DNA from: Bacteroidales bacterium
Lineage (GTDB): Bacteria; Bacteroidota; Bacteroidia; Bacteroidales; UBA932
Length of the DNA stretch: 23,917 nucleotides
NCBI GenBank assembly: GCA_017461285.1
Contig: JAFTYS010000135.1
Coordinates: forward strand, 1-23,917
Reading direction: 5' to 3'
Shown: piece by piece, positions 1 to 13,463 of the stretch
How positions within the stretch are numbered: the stretch's first letter is position 1
How the letters are laid out: every line of letters begins with the position of its first letter
The notes under the pieces: model-generated
What the model was told of the DNA's origin: nothing
Database searches by the model: none
Seen by the model: the letters and a program-made list of their open reading frames with translations, nothing else
Position numbers and translations under genes: made by a program

Positions 1-330
1 GGGGTATCTTTTAAAGCACTTGCGCTTTTCGCTCTGATACTCTTCCGAACATCTGTCCTTTCCTTCGAATTCCCCGAAGTCATGCTCGTTCAGACATGGC
101 TCATGGAAGACCTTGCAGTTCTTCTGCAGGGCAGCCACAGTTAGCCCCGTCTCCATGGCACGGCTCAGGCATGAAGTATATATGACATCTATATCCATGC
201 CTTCGAGTTCCTTTGCCGCCTCGCGTGCCTGCTCGCGGCCGTTCTCGTTCAGGGGAATATCGGTACTGCCCAGAATGCGGTTTTCCGCATTCCAGGCAGT
301 CTCCCCATGTCTCATTATATATAGTTTCAT
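1..330 (-). CDS. Histidine phosphatase (phosphoglycerate mutase-like) family protein, 3' end missing
   Basis: Reading the minus strand from the ATG at 328-330 gives 110 codons without a stop to the window edge, so the C-terminal part is missing. The protein begins MKLYIMRHGE; Arg7-His8-Gly9 is the phospho-accepting RHG signature of the histidine phosphatase superfamily. It is followed by a typical TAWNxENRxxGxxDxPLNxxGRxQA stretch (residues 11-36), a YTSxLxRAxET segment (51-61) and a LNEHDFGEFEG segment (80-90) that should supply the acid/base residue. There is no signal peptide, so it is probably cytosolic. Such proteins range from phosphoglycerate mutases to CobC-type alpha-ribazole phosphatases and broad phosphatases; the substrate cannot be told here. 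The gene starts 5 nt after the beta-galactosidase stop codon and is probably its operon partner. The family is secure, the function is not. Confidence 0.88.
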   Translation of the reverse strand, partial: MKLYIMRHGETAWNAENRILGSTDIPLNENGREQAREAAKELEGMDIDVIYTSCLSRAMETGLTVAALQKNCKVFHEPCLNEHDFGEFEGKDRCSEEYQSEKRKCFKRYP

Positions 331-335
331 AAGAA

Positions 336-6127
<5,792 letters not shown>

Positions 6128-6143
6128 ATATCCTAATATTCTA

Positions 6144-6911
6144 TTACCAATTCTTTTCCTTCTGCCTTGACTTCAGGGCCTCGGCCTTCTGTTTGTTGAC
6201 CTTTTCCTGAGTCTCCTTTTCCTTTGCCTGAATGGCCTGGAGCATCTGCTGCGCTGCCTGAGGACTTATCTTCGGCTGCTGTCCCTGCTGATTCTGCCTG
6301 TCCTGGTCATTCTGCTTATCCTGATTCTGATCATTGTTCTGATTCTGCTGATCGTTCTGCTGGTCCTTGTTCTGATCATCCTGATCCTGATTCTGGTTCT
6401 GATCATTCTGGTCCTGATTCTGATCATTCTGATTCTGATCGTTCTGCTGGTTCTGGTCCTGCTGGTTCTGCTGATCCTCCAGCTTCTTCTTTGCGTAGAT
6501 ATAGTTCTCCTTCGCCTGAAGGTCACCAGGATTCCTCAACAGCGACTCCTTGAAGGCATCCACAGCACCCTGCCAGTCCTGACGTGCGATGGCGACATCT
6601 CCCAGATTGAAGTAATAATCCGCGGCAGAAGCGCTTGCAGGAGCGATATCCTTTACAGTCTCAAGGCACTTGCCGGCCAGATCATGGTTGCCCTCCTTAT
6701 AGAGGGTATTGGCAAGATTGTAGTTTGCGGCCAAAGACAGGGAATCCTTTACAAGGGCCTTGCGGTAATCGATCTCTGCCTCCCTGTAGTTTTCCTTCTT
6801 GAAGTCACGGTTTCCCTTGCGCACATCCCTCCTGTCCACCTGCGCTCCCGCAGGTGCCACACCTCCAAAGACAAACAGAAACGTCAACAATATGTATAAT
6901 ACTCTCTTCAT
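6144..6911 (-). CDS. batC: BatC, TPR protein with Q/N/D-rich tail
   Basis: The protein has 255 residues. It begins with a signal peptide (about 1-23, cleavage near GAQ). TPR helices at about 27-145 contain repeats such as YREAEIDYRKALVKD, AANYNLANTLYKEG and QGAVDAFKESLLRNPGD. Next comes a 68-residue tract made almost only of Gln, Asn and Asp (about 146-213). The C-terminal segment is charged and ends in EKNW, a typical BatC ending, which shows that the length is complete. It is expected to be a periplasmic scaffold for the Bat VWA proteins. It starts 12 nt after batB and ends 16 nt before batD, so it lies within the operon. The low-complexity tract comes from repeated CTGATTCTG-like DNA and should vary in length between strains. 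Confidence 0.9.
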   Translation of the reverse strand: MKRVLYILLTFLFVFGGVAPAGAQVDRRDVRKGNRDFKKENYREAEIDYRKALVKDSLSLAANYNLANTLYKEGNHDLAGKCLETVKDIAPASASAADYYFNLGDVAIARQDWQGAVDAFKESLLRNPGDLQAKENYIYAKKKLEDQQNQQDQNQQNDQNQNDQNQDQNDQNQNQDQDDQNKDQQNDQQNQNNDQNQDKQNDQDRQNQQGQQPKISPQAAQQMLQAIQAKEKETQEKVNKQKAEALKSRQKEKNW

Positions 6912-6923
6912 ATATCAATTACA

Positions 6924-7928
6924 CTATCTGTTGAATAAATGCTTCCGGGATCTTCTGTCACCGACCAGCATCTCTATCACAAAGAAGAACAAGGCAATGC
7001 CGAGGAAATACATGAACTGCTCATCAAACTCCTCAAACACAATGGAATTGTACTTCTCATCCTCCATCCTCTTTATGTTCTCGATTATAGGATTCAGTCC
7101 GAACTCACTGTTTCCTGCACGCACATAAACACCGTTACCTGCCTGAGCCACATCCTGAAGAACCTTCTCGTCAAGCCTTGTCACGACGATCTCCCCATTC
7201 TTATCCTTCAGAAGCTCACCATCCATCGGAATAGGCTTTCCTTCCGGCGATCCGACACCGATGGTGAAGACCCTCACGCCCATCTCAGCCGCCTGCTTCG
7301 CCGCTGCAACCGGATCATCCTCATGATTCTCACCGTCAGTTATGACGATTATCGCACGGCTCTTCTCGCTCTGGACGCTGAAACTGCGCATCGCCGTATT
7401 GATGGCCTCGCCGATGGCTGTGCCCTGGACAGGAACCGAACCCGTAGTGATCGAATTCAGGAACATCTTCGCCGACACATAGTCTGTAGTGATAGGAAGC
7501 TGGACGAAAGAGTTTCCTGCGAAGACGATAAGACCTATACGGTCTTCACGAAGCTTGTCTACAAGACGCGAGATGGCCAGTTTCGCCCTCTCAAGCCTGT
7601 TAGGAGAATAATCTTCCGCAAGCATCGAGTTCGACACGTCAAGCACGATCATGATCTCCGCGCCCTTGGTCTCATGTTCCTTCAGCTTCGCACCTATCTG
7701 AGGTCTCGAAAGACCTATCACAAAGAAGAAGAAACCGATCGAGAACAGCACCAGGCGGACCCACACCTTGCCCTTCGAATAAGAAGGCATGAGTCCGGAC
7801 ACCAGAGCCTCATCTCCGAACTTCCTGATCCTGTTTCTGCGCATCCTGAGTACAAGAGCCTGCAACAGAAAGAACACAGGTATCAGAAGGAGAAGCAAAA
7901 GATATTGGGACTGTGCAAAATTCAACAT
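6924..7928 (-). CDS. batB: BatB, VWA-domain membrane protein
   Basis: The protein has 334 residues. Two N-terminal membrane helices (about 8-28 and 57-74) are followed by a von Willebrand factor A domain (about 88-285) and a C-terminal membrane helix (about 308-326). The metal-ion-dependent adhesion site is intact: Asp97-x-Ser99-x-Ser101 (LDVSNSM), Thr170 (QGTAIGEA) and Asp198 (VITDGEN). The family is the second of the paired VWA proteins of the Bacteroidetes bat operon and pairs with BatA. The VWA domain should bind partner proteins through a divalent metal, probably other Bat proteins. Its ATG (7926-7928) lies inside the end of batA, with a 7-nt overlap that indicates translational coupling. 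Confidence 0.93.
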   Translation of the reverse strand: MLNFAQSQYLLLLLLIPVFFLLQALVLRMRRNRIRKFGDEALVSGLMPSYSKGKVWVRLVLFSIGFFFFVIGLSRPQIGAKLKEHETKGAEIMIVLDVSNSMLAEDYSPNRLERAKLAISRLVDKLREDRIGLIVFAGNSFVQLPITTDYVSAKMFLNSITTGSVPVQGTAIGEAINTAMRSFSVQSEKSRAIIVITDGENHEDDPVAAAKQAAEMGVRVFTIGVGSPEGKPIPMDGELLKDKNGEIVVTRLDEKVLQDVAQAGNGVYVRAGNSEFGLNPIIENIKRMEDEKYNSIVFEEFDEQFMYFLGIALFFFVIEMLVGDRRSRKHLFNR

Positions 7929-8911
7929 GGCAACCTCCTTATTACAAACCAGTTAAGCAAAAGTTCCAGCATAAGCGCCAAGAGGGCCAGCAGGGCATAT
8001 GTGCCGAAGAGTTCCTTATAGACAGGGAAACTGTCCACAGTAGTGCGGGCCTTCTCCATCTTGTTGATCTCGCTGTAGATTTCGGCAAGCTTGGTATTGT
8101 CCGTAGCTCTGAAATATCTTCCTCCTGTCGACTCGGCAATCTCCGAAAGCAGAGCCTCGTCGATCTCCACCTTGACATTCTGTATCTCCACTCCCCAAGG
8201 AGTCATCACAGGATAAGGAGCCATTCCTTCCTTTCCGACTCCGATAGTATATACACGCACCCCATAGGTCTTGGCGATCTCGGCAGCCATCTGGGGCGAA
8301 ATCTCTCCCCTGTTGTTCACACCGTCAGTAAGAAGGATCACCACACGGCTCCTGGCATCGGAATCCTTCATCCTCGCCACGGCTGTCGCAAGACCGTTTC
8401 CGATGGCCGTACCATCCTCGATGATGTCGGTCTGGACCTCCTTCATCAGATTTATCAAGGTAGCGCGGTCTGTGGTAAGGGGACACTGCGTGAAGCTCTC
8501 TCCGGCAAAGACGACGATTCCCATCCTGTCCGACGGACGCTGGGAGATGAACTCTATCGCGATATCCTTGGATGCGTTTATTCGGTCCGGGGTAAGGTCC
8601 CTGGCAAGCATCGAAGTCGACACGTCCATCGCCAGAACGATATCGATACCTTCTGTATCAATCTTTTCCATCTGCTCGGACGACCTCGGACGGGCTATGG
8701 CCACAATCACCATCGACAAGGCAAAAATCCTTAATGCAAAAGGCAGATGCCTCATCACGGACATGACCGGGCTGGTCTTCAATGTCCACGGAACGGATGT
8801 GGAAACCCTCAGATGAGGATGCCTTCCGGCCAGTTCCAGATACAGATAATGCAATACCAGAAGAACCGGTATCACAAGAAGCCACAAAAGATCAGGATAC
8901 TCAAAATACAT
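7922..8911 (-). CDS. batA: BatA, VWA-domain membrane protein
   Basis: The protein has 329 residues: an N-terminal membrane helix (about 7-26) followed by an Arg/His-containing loop, a second helix (about 56-73), a VWA domain (about 88-285) and a C-terminal membrane helix (about 303-322). The MIDAS residues are present: Asp96-x-Ser98-x-Ser100 (MDVSTSM), Thr168 (DGTAIGNG) and Asp196 (LLTDGVNN). It resembles BatB in layout but is clearly a separate paralogue. The family is linked to aerotolerance operons in Bacteroides; a metal-dependent scaffold role in the inner membrane is inferred. The start codon overlaps the stop of the upstream gene by one base (a TGATG arrangement), and its own 3' end overlaps batB by 7 nt. 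Confidence 0.93.
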   Translation of the reverse strand: MYFEYPDLLWLLVIPVLLVLHYLYLELAGRHPHLRVSTSVPWTLKTSPVMSVMRHLPFALRIFALSMVIVAIARPRSSEQMEKIDTEGIDIVLAMDVSTSMLARDLTPDRINASKDIAIEFISQRPSDRMGIVVFAGESFTQCPLTTDRATLINLMKEVQTDIIEDGTAIGNGLATAVARMKDSDARSRVVILLTDGVNNRGEISPQMAAEIAKTYGVRVYTIGVGKEGMAPYPVMTPWGVEIQNVKVEIDEALLSEIAESTGGRYFRATDNTKLAEIYSEINKMEKARTTVDSFPVYKELFGTYALLALLALMLELLLNWFVIRRLPC

Positions 8912-9939
8912 CAGCTTTCCCCTCCATCATTTGATTCCACATCAGCCTGATAAGTCTCTGTGACAAAACGCACAGCCAGAGGCAGGACGGAAGCATTGTC
9001 CTCTTCCGATGCGACATATTTCGCAAACTTCACGAAGTCAGCCCTTTCGAACAGTTCCTTCGCGTCAGAAAGAAGCTCTGCCGGAACATCCTTTGACTTC
9101 ATGTCATCGAAGATCTCTGCCGTCGTCATCTCCATTGCAGGCACGCCATATCTGGCATCCATATACTCCCTGAGCGCATCTGTCACGCCGGAATAGAATG
9201 CCTTCTGCTTTTCCGGAGCCCACATCTTGTTGCCACGGAACTTGTCGAGTTCGCGGAGAGCGACGATATGAGGCGGATCCTTGCGGACGTATTCCGGATT
9301 GTCCTTCCTCCTGTGTATGATGACAAGGCACACCGTCACGATGATGATGACAGCAAGAATCCAGAACGCTCCGATCCACGGAAGCACTTCCTCTACAGTC
9401 ACAGGGTAACGGATCTGCCCCTTGATGTCATGGGGCACGAATGTCGCCGTATCCACCGGCATGGTCCTGACTTCCAGACGCATCGGATCAAAGACAAGGG
9501 TGTCGATGACCCCATCCTTCGACAGACGCCCCACCATTATCGCAGGCAGTTCGTAATCGCCTTCGTCGAAAGAAGTTATAAGAAGCCTTCCCCTGATGTC
9601 GAGAAGACGCGGCATCCCCTTCTTCTGCTTCTTCACTCCGACCGTATCCACGATCCACGGACTTATCGCCTGGACTCCTCCCCTTTCATCGTTCTTCCAC
9701 TCCGGGAGGGCGAACATGGTGCCTTCCTCGACCTGTTTGAGCTCGAATCCATAGAAGAGCTGGTCGGCGATCAGCACGGAGTCCCTTTCCTGCAGAGGCT
9801 GGAGGAAAGCGCCGTTCATACGGATGGAGCGGCCCGCAGGGGCAGACGCGGAATCCTGAACGGCAAGCGTATCGGCCTCCTGGGCGGAAACCGACATGCA
9901 TCCGAAGAGCAACGCCAAATATATCAATGCATTACGCAT
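8911..9939 (-). CDS. Bat-operon membrane protein with BatD-like C-terminus (DUF4381-like)
   Basis: This 342-residue protein sits where Bacteroidetes bat operons carry a poorly named gene between the DUF58 gene and batA. It has a signal peptide (about 1-19, ending VSAQ), an extracytoplasmic region of about 165 residues, one membrane helix (about 187-209) followed by a basic stop-transfer HRRK, and a cytoplasmic helical domain (about 222-335). That last domain, with ALRELDKF, TDALREYMDARYGVPAMEMTTAEI and ERADFVKFAKY, resembles the cytoplasmic end of BatD in order and spacing of conserved positions. The protein therefore looks like a shorter BatD relative. No enzymatic motif is seen. Tight spacing (5 nt upstream, 1-nt overlap downstream) ties it to the Bat complex. 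The family label is my judgement from layout. Confidence 0.78.
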   Translation of the reverse strand: MRNALIYLALLFGCMSVSAQEADTLAVQDSASAPAGRSIRMNGAFLQPLQERDSVLIADQLFYGFELKQVEEGTMFALPEWKNDERGGVQAISPWIVDTVGVKKQKKGMPRLLDIRGRLLITSFDEGDYELPAIMVGRLSKDGVIDTLVFDPMRLEVRTMPVDTATFVPHDIKGQIRYPVTVEEVLPWIGAFWILAVIIIVTVCLVIIHRRKDNPEYVRKDPPHIVALRELDKFRGNKMWAPEKQKAFYSGVTDALREYMDARYGVPAMEMTTAEIFDDMKSKDVPAELLSDAKELFERADFVKFAKYVASEEDNASVLPLAVRFVTETYQADVESNDGGES

Positions 9940-9944
9940 ACAAT

Positions 9945-10835
9945 CTATCTATTTTTAAACAATGTCATCAGCCCCTTCACATAGTCATCGTCCAGGGCTA
10001 TGCTGACCTTGTCCACATTATATTTCATGAAAAGGCGCGATGAAGTCTGCTCCACATTGCGGAACCACTCCTCGTACTCACGCCTCATCCTCCTGTCTGA
10101 AGTATTCACCCAGGCAGCCTGTCCGGACTCCGAGTCCTTGATATGGACCAGGCCCACGTCAGGAATGCTTCTTTCCCTAGGGTCATACACCTCTATCACC
10201 GACAGGTCGTGCCTGTTCACCGCCACCTTCAGGGCCTCCTCATAACGCGGAGTTCCGTCCCTGTTCACATCGATCATGTCCGAAAGCAGGAATGCCGTGC
10301 ATTTCTTCTTGATCGCATTCGTCAGATAGCGGAGGGCCTCCGATATGTCCGTACCGTCAGAAGACGGCTCGAACTCAATGATCTCCCTGATGATATGGAG
10401 CAGGTGGCTGCGTCCCTTCTTCGGAGGAATGAACTTCTCGACCTTGTCGCTGAAGAACAAGGCGCCGACCTTGTCGTTGTTTATGATCGCGGAGAACGAA
10501 AGAACTGCCGCAATCTCCGCAAGCAGGTCCTTCCTGCTGGTGCCGGCCGTACCGAAAAGGCGCGAACGGCTCACATCCACCAGAAGCACGACGGTCAGCT
10601 CCCTCTCCTCCTCGAAGACCTTCACATACGGCGAACGGAGGCGGGCCGTAACATTCCAGTCCATGTTACGCACGTCGTCGCCATACTGGTACTCGCGCAC
10701 CTCGCTGAATGCCATACCACGGCCCTTGAAGGCCGAATGGTATTCACCGGCGAATATCTGATGCGACAGAGCCCTGGTCTTGATCTCTATCTTCCTCACC
10801 TTCTTCAGAAGGTCGTTTGCTGACAAATTACTCAC
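9945..10835 (-). CDS. DUF58 domain protein (MoxR-associated, VWA-like)
   Basis: The protein has 296 residues and no membrane segment. The DUF58 signature is clear: GRGMAFSEVREYQYGDDVRNMDW (about 38-60), with the Asp-Trp pair and the following ARLRSPYVKVFEEE. It runs into a VWA-like fold with LLVDVSRS (Asp87, Ser89, Ser91). Such proteins are partners of MoxR ATPases in bat and related operons and may be clients or adaptors. The start needs care: the only suitable start is GTG at 10833-10835, 2 nt after the moxR stop codon. The next ATG is Met41, inside the conserved region. The GTG start and short gap point to translational coupling with moxR. Confidence 0.92.
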   Translation of the reverse strand: MSNLSANDLLKKVRKIEIKTRALSHQIFAGEYHSAFKGRGMAFSEVREYQYGDDVRNMDWNVTARLRSPYVKVFEEERELTVVLLVDVSRSRLFGTAGTSRKDLLAEIAAVLSFSAIINNDKVGALFFSDKVEKFIPPKKGRSHLLHIIREIIEFEPSSDGTDISEALRYLTNAIKKKCTAFLLSDMIDVNRDGTPRYEEALKVAVNRHDLSVIEVYDPRERSIPDVGLVHIKDSESGQAAWVNTSDRRMRREYEEWFRNVEQTSSRLFMKYNVDKVSIALDDDYVKGLMTLFKNR

Positions 10836-10837
10836 TG

Positions 10838-11830
10838 CTATGGAACTTCTACTGCATTGATGATTTCAGAAATGATCTGGTCGGTGGTCATGTTCTCCGC
10901 CTCGGCCTCATAGGTGAGCCCGATACGGTGGCGGAGCACTTCGTAGCATACCGCACGCACGTCCTCCGGAATCACATAACCTCTTCTCTTGATGAACGCA
11001 TATGCCTTGGCCGCTGCGGCAAGCGAGATGCTGGCACGAGGCGAAGCTCCATATGAAATCATGTTCGCGAGACTTCCGAGGCCATATTCCTTCGGCGTAC
11101 GGGTCGCATATACGATGTCCACGATATATCTTTCGATCTTCTCGTCCATGTACACGTCCTTCACAACCTCACGCGCTCTCACGATGTCCTCAGGCTTGAG
11201 GACAGGGGTCGCCTTCGGGAATGAGCCGGCATTGTTCATGCGCACGATCAGACGCTCCTCCTCCTTCTTCGGATAGGTAACGACAACCTTAAGCATGAAA
11301 CGGTCGAGCTGGGCTTCTGGAAGCGGATATGTACCTTCCTGCTCGATCGGGTTCTGGGTGGCCATCACGAGGAAAGGCTCCGGAAGCTTGAATGTCTCGT
11401 CTCCGATGGTCACCTGGCGCTCCTGCATGGCCTCGAGAAGGGCTGACTGAACTTTTGCAGGCGAACGGTTGATCTCATCCGCGAGAACGAAGTTTGCGAA
11501 GACAGGACCTTTCTTGATCTGGAACTGCTCGCTCTTCTGCGAGTATATCAGAGTACCGATCAGGTCGGCAGGAAGAAGGTCCGGAGTAAACTGGATACGG
11601 CTGAACTTAGAGTCCACAGCCTGGGACAAGGTGTTTATCGCCAAGGTTTTCGCCAGTCCCGGAACACCTTCAAGAAGGATATGTCCGTTGGCAAGAAGGC
11701 CGATCAGGAGGTTCTCCACCAGATGCTTCTGACCCACGATGACCTTGTTCATCTCCATCGTCAGGATGTCGACAAAAGAGCTCTCCCGCTGGATGCGGTC
11801 GTTCAATTCTTTTATGTTTATGCTCTCCAT
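10838..11830 (-). CDS. moxR: MoxR-family AAA+ ATPase
   Basis: The protein has 330 residues, a normal MoxR length. Walker A is GVPGLAKT (55-62), Walker B is VLADEIN (115-121), and sensor 1 lies in MATQNP (156-161). A conserved PLPEAQLDRF segment follows, and a C-terminal lid domain with ASPRAS spans about 255-325. MoxR ATPases act as chaperone-like AAA+ machines that work with VWA and DUF58 partners; here the partners are encoded directly downstream. It is the first gene of the minus-strand bat string. A TAACTTTG -7-like box lies upstream at 11868-11875. Confidence 0.95.
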   Translation of the reverse strand: MESINIKELNDRIQRESSFVDILTMEMNKVIVGQKHLVENLLIGLLANGHILLEGVPGLAKTLAINTLSQAVDSKFSRIQFTPDLLPADLIGTLIYSQKSEQFQIKKGPVFANFVLADEINRSPAKVQSALLEAMQERQVTIGDETFKLPEPFLVMATQNPIEQEGTYPLPEAQLDRFMLKVVVTYPKKEEERLIVRMNNAGSFPKATPVLKPEDIVRAREVVKDVYMDEKIERYIVDIVYATRTPKEYGLGSLANMISYGASPRASISLAAAAKAYAFIKRRGYVIPEDVRAVCYEVLRHRIGLTYEAEAENMTTDQIISEIINAVEVP

Positions 11831-11845
11831 AAATATGATTTTTGA

Positions 11846-11853
11846 TATTTTTG
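11846..11853 (+). promoter_or_regulatory. Putative -7 box of the truA promoter
   Basis: TATTTTTG matches the Bacteroidetes sigma -7 consensus TAnnTTTG and lies 37 bp before the truA ATG. No convincing TTTG -33 element is seen at the usual distance. The call rests on one box in AT-rich DNA. Confidence 0.4.
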
Positions 11854-11867
11854 CATTTTAAAACCTA

Positions 11868-11875
11868 CAAAGTTA
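11868..11875 (-). promoter_or_regulatory. Putative -7 box of the moxR/bat operon promoter
   Basis: On the minus strand this reads TAACTTTG, matching TAnnTTTG, 37 bp upstream of the moxR ATG (11830). It faces the truA box 14 bp away, so the two predicted transcripts would overlap by a few bases at their 5' ends. No clear -33 element is seen. Confidence 0.4.
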
Positions 11876-11890
11876 CTCAATTATTTTGAT

Positions 11891-12667
11891 ATGCGATATA
11901 AAATAAGGCTCTCATACGACGGCAGCGCATTCTGCGGCTGGCAGATACAGAATAACGCACGCACCGTTCAAGGCGAACTTGAAAAAGCCTTGTCCACCCT
12001 CCTCGGGACCGCAATCCAGGTGACAGGAGCGGGCAGGACAGATTCCGAGGTCAATGCCATCAATTATATCGCCCACTTCGAAGCCCCTGACGGAGTCAGC
12101 TTCGAAGCGGCACATATTTGCTACAAATTAAATGCCATCCTTCGTCACGACGTGGCCGTACATGAAGTCTGCGAAGCATCCGACGACTTCCATGCAAGAT
12201 TCGATGCAAAAATGAGAGAGTACCGTTATTTCATTCATTTCAAGAAGGATCCGTTCTGCGAAAGGTATTCATACAGACTGCGTCATCCGCTGGACATCGA
12301 AAAGATGAACCAGGCTGCGGAACACCTGCTCGGAGAGCACGATTTCAGCTGTTTCGAGAAGGTCGGAGGAAACAATATGACCTCGATCTGCACCATCACC
12401 GAAGCCTCATGGAGCACCTATCGCCCGACGCATGCGGACATGATGGGATACCCATGCGGAGACGGCGATTACATCGTCTTCCATATCCGCGCCAACCGCT
12501 TCCTGCGCAACATGGTCAGGGCGATCGTCGGCTCCCTGATCGAAGTCGGAAGAGGGAAAAAGGATCCGGCGTGGATAGCAGAACTCATCGCATCCGGCAG
12601 CCGATCTGACGCAGGATCGTCCGTACCCGGCAAAGCACTTTTCTTCACCGGAGCCGAGTACAGATAA
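11891..12667 (+). CDS. truA: tRNA pseudouridine synthase A
   Basis: The protein has 258 residues, a normal TruA length. It should convert uridines 38-40 of the tRNA anticodon stem to pseudouridine. The N-terminal LSYDGSAFCGWQIQ (7-20) and GAGRTD (46-51) motifs place the catalytic aspartate at Asp51. Further family segments are DDFHARFDAKMREYRYFI (about 98-115) and RFLRNMVRAIVGSLIEVGRG (about 199-218). The residues after the catalytic Asp are S-E-V-N-A, whereas the common motif is x-G-V-H-A. The gene is divergent from moxR with a 60-bp gap. Confidence 0.95.
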   Translation: MRYKIRLSYDGSAFCGWQIQNNARTVQGELEKALSTLLGTAIQVTGAGRTDSEVNAINYIAHFEAPDGVSFEAAHICYKLNAILRHDVAVHEVCEASDDFHARFDAKMREYRYFIHFKKDPFCERYSYRLRHPLDIEKMNQAAEHLLGEHDFSCFEKVGGNNMTSICTITEASWSTYRPTHADMMGYPCGDGDYIVFHIRANRFLRNMVRAIVGSLIEVGRGKKDPAWIAELIASGSRSDAGSSVPGKALFFTGAEYR

Positions 12668-12689
12668 ATTTCATTTATTCCGATTTTTT

Positions 12690-12745
12690 GCTTACTTTTG
12701 CACGATTATGCGCAACTGCGTTTAAACGAATAATCAAAAGTAAGC
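12690..12745. promoter_or_regulatory. exbB upstream region: perfect 11-bp inverted repeat with mirrored -7 boxes
   Basis: GCTTACTTTTG (12690-12700) is repeated as its exact reverse complement at 12735-12745, with a 34-bp spacer. The left arm contains TACTTTTG (12693-12700), a TAnnTTTG -7 box pointing to exbB. The right arm carries the same box on the minus strand. A perfect 10-bp palindrome, CGTTTAAACG (12719-12728), lies in the spacer. The layout suggests an exbB promoter with an operator-like or invertible structure; the function is inferred. Confidence 0.55.
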
Positions 12746-12752
12746 TATAATT

Positions 12753-13451
12753 ATGATTTTCAATCTTTTACAGGCAGGAGACACAGAACTCCTCGAAACC
12801 GGAGTGCAGGCAGTGGCACAGGAGAAGACGATGAGCCTTATCGACATGGCTGTTGCCGGAGGATGGCTCATGATAGTGCTTTTCATCCTTTCCATCATCG
12901 CCATCTACATCTTCGGCAACAAATGGTGGATGATCCGCAAGGCGGGAAAGATCGACAAGAACTTCATGAACGACATCCATGACTTCATCCACGACGGCAA
13001 GATCAAGTCGGCCATCGACCTCTGCCAGAAGTACGACTCACCTGTCGCAAGACTCGTGGAGAAGGGCATCGAAAGGATAGGCCGCCCTCTTCAGGACATC
13101 CAGACAGCCGTCGAGAACATGGGCAATGTCGAGGTCGCAAGACTCGAGAAGAATCTTCCGATGCTTGCCACCATCGCAGGAGGTGCTCCTATGATCGGTT
13201 TCCTCGGTACCGTCTCAGGTATGATCCAGGCGTTCTTCAGAATGTCTACAGCCGGAAACAACATCGACATCACCCTCCTTTCGGGAGGTATCTACGAGGC
13301 GATGGTGACGACTGTGGGAGGTCTTTTCGTAGGTATCATCGCATACTTCGGCTACAACTTCCTCACATCTCAGATTTCGAACCTCGTGTTCAAGATGGAA
13401 AGCACGACCATCGAGTTCATCGACATGCTTCACGAACCAGCAGGCAAATAA
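12753..13451 (+). CDS. exbB: MotA/TolQ/ExbB family proton channel subunit
   Basis: The protein has 232 residues with three membrane segments: about 35-55, 134-160 and 181-205. The second holds the conserved MIGFLGTVSGMIQAF stretch and the third a TTVGGLFVGIIAYFGYNF stretch. A cytoplasmic loop of about 75 residues lies between helices 1 and 2, as in ExbB/TolQ. Together with ExbD it forms the inner-membrane proton channel that powers the TonB-like protein encoded two genes later. The ATG at 12753 leaves an N-terminal stretch of about 30 residues before the first helix. exbD starts 12 nt downstream. TolQ is the alternative name; the TonB neighbour favours ExbB. Confidence 0.93.
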   Translation: MIFNLLQAGDTELLETGVQAVAQEKTMSLIDMAVAGGWLMIVLFILSIIAIYIFGNKWWMIRKAGKIDKNFMNDIHDFIHDGKIKSAIDLCQKYDSPVARLVEKGIERIGRPLQDIQTAVENMGNVEVARLEKNLPMLATIAGGAPMIGFLGTVSGMIQAFFRMSTAGNNIDITLLSGGIYEAMVTTVGGLFVGIIAYFGYNFLTSQISNLVFKMESTTIEFIDMLHEPAGK

Positions 13452-13463
13452 ACCGGGACAGAC

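Noticed and set aside
6224..6553. Ser/Asp-rich plus-strand ORF and Arg/Thr/Ile-rich minus-strand ORF over batC
   Set aside because: Both are shadows of the Q/N/D repeat tract of BatC.
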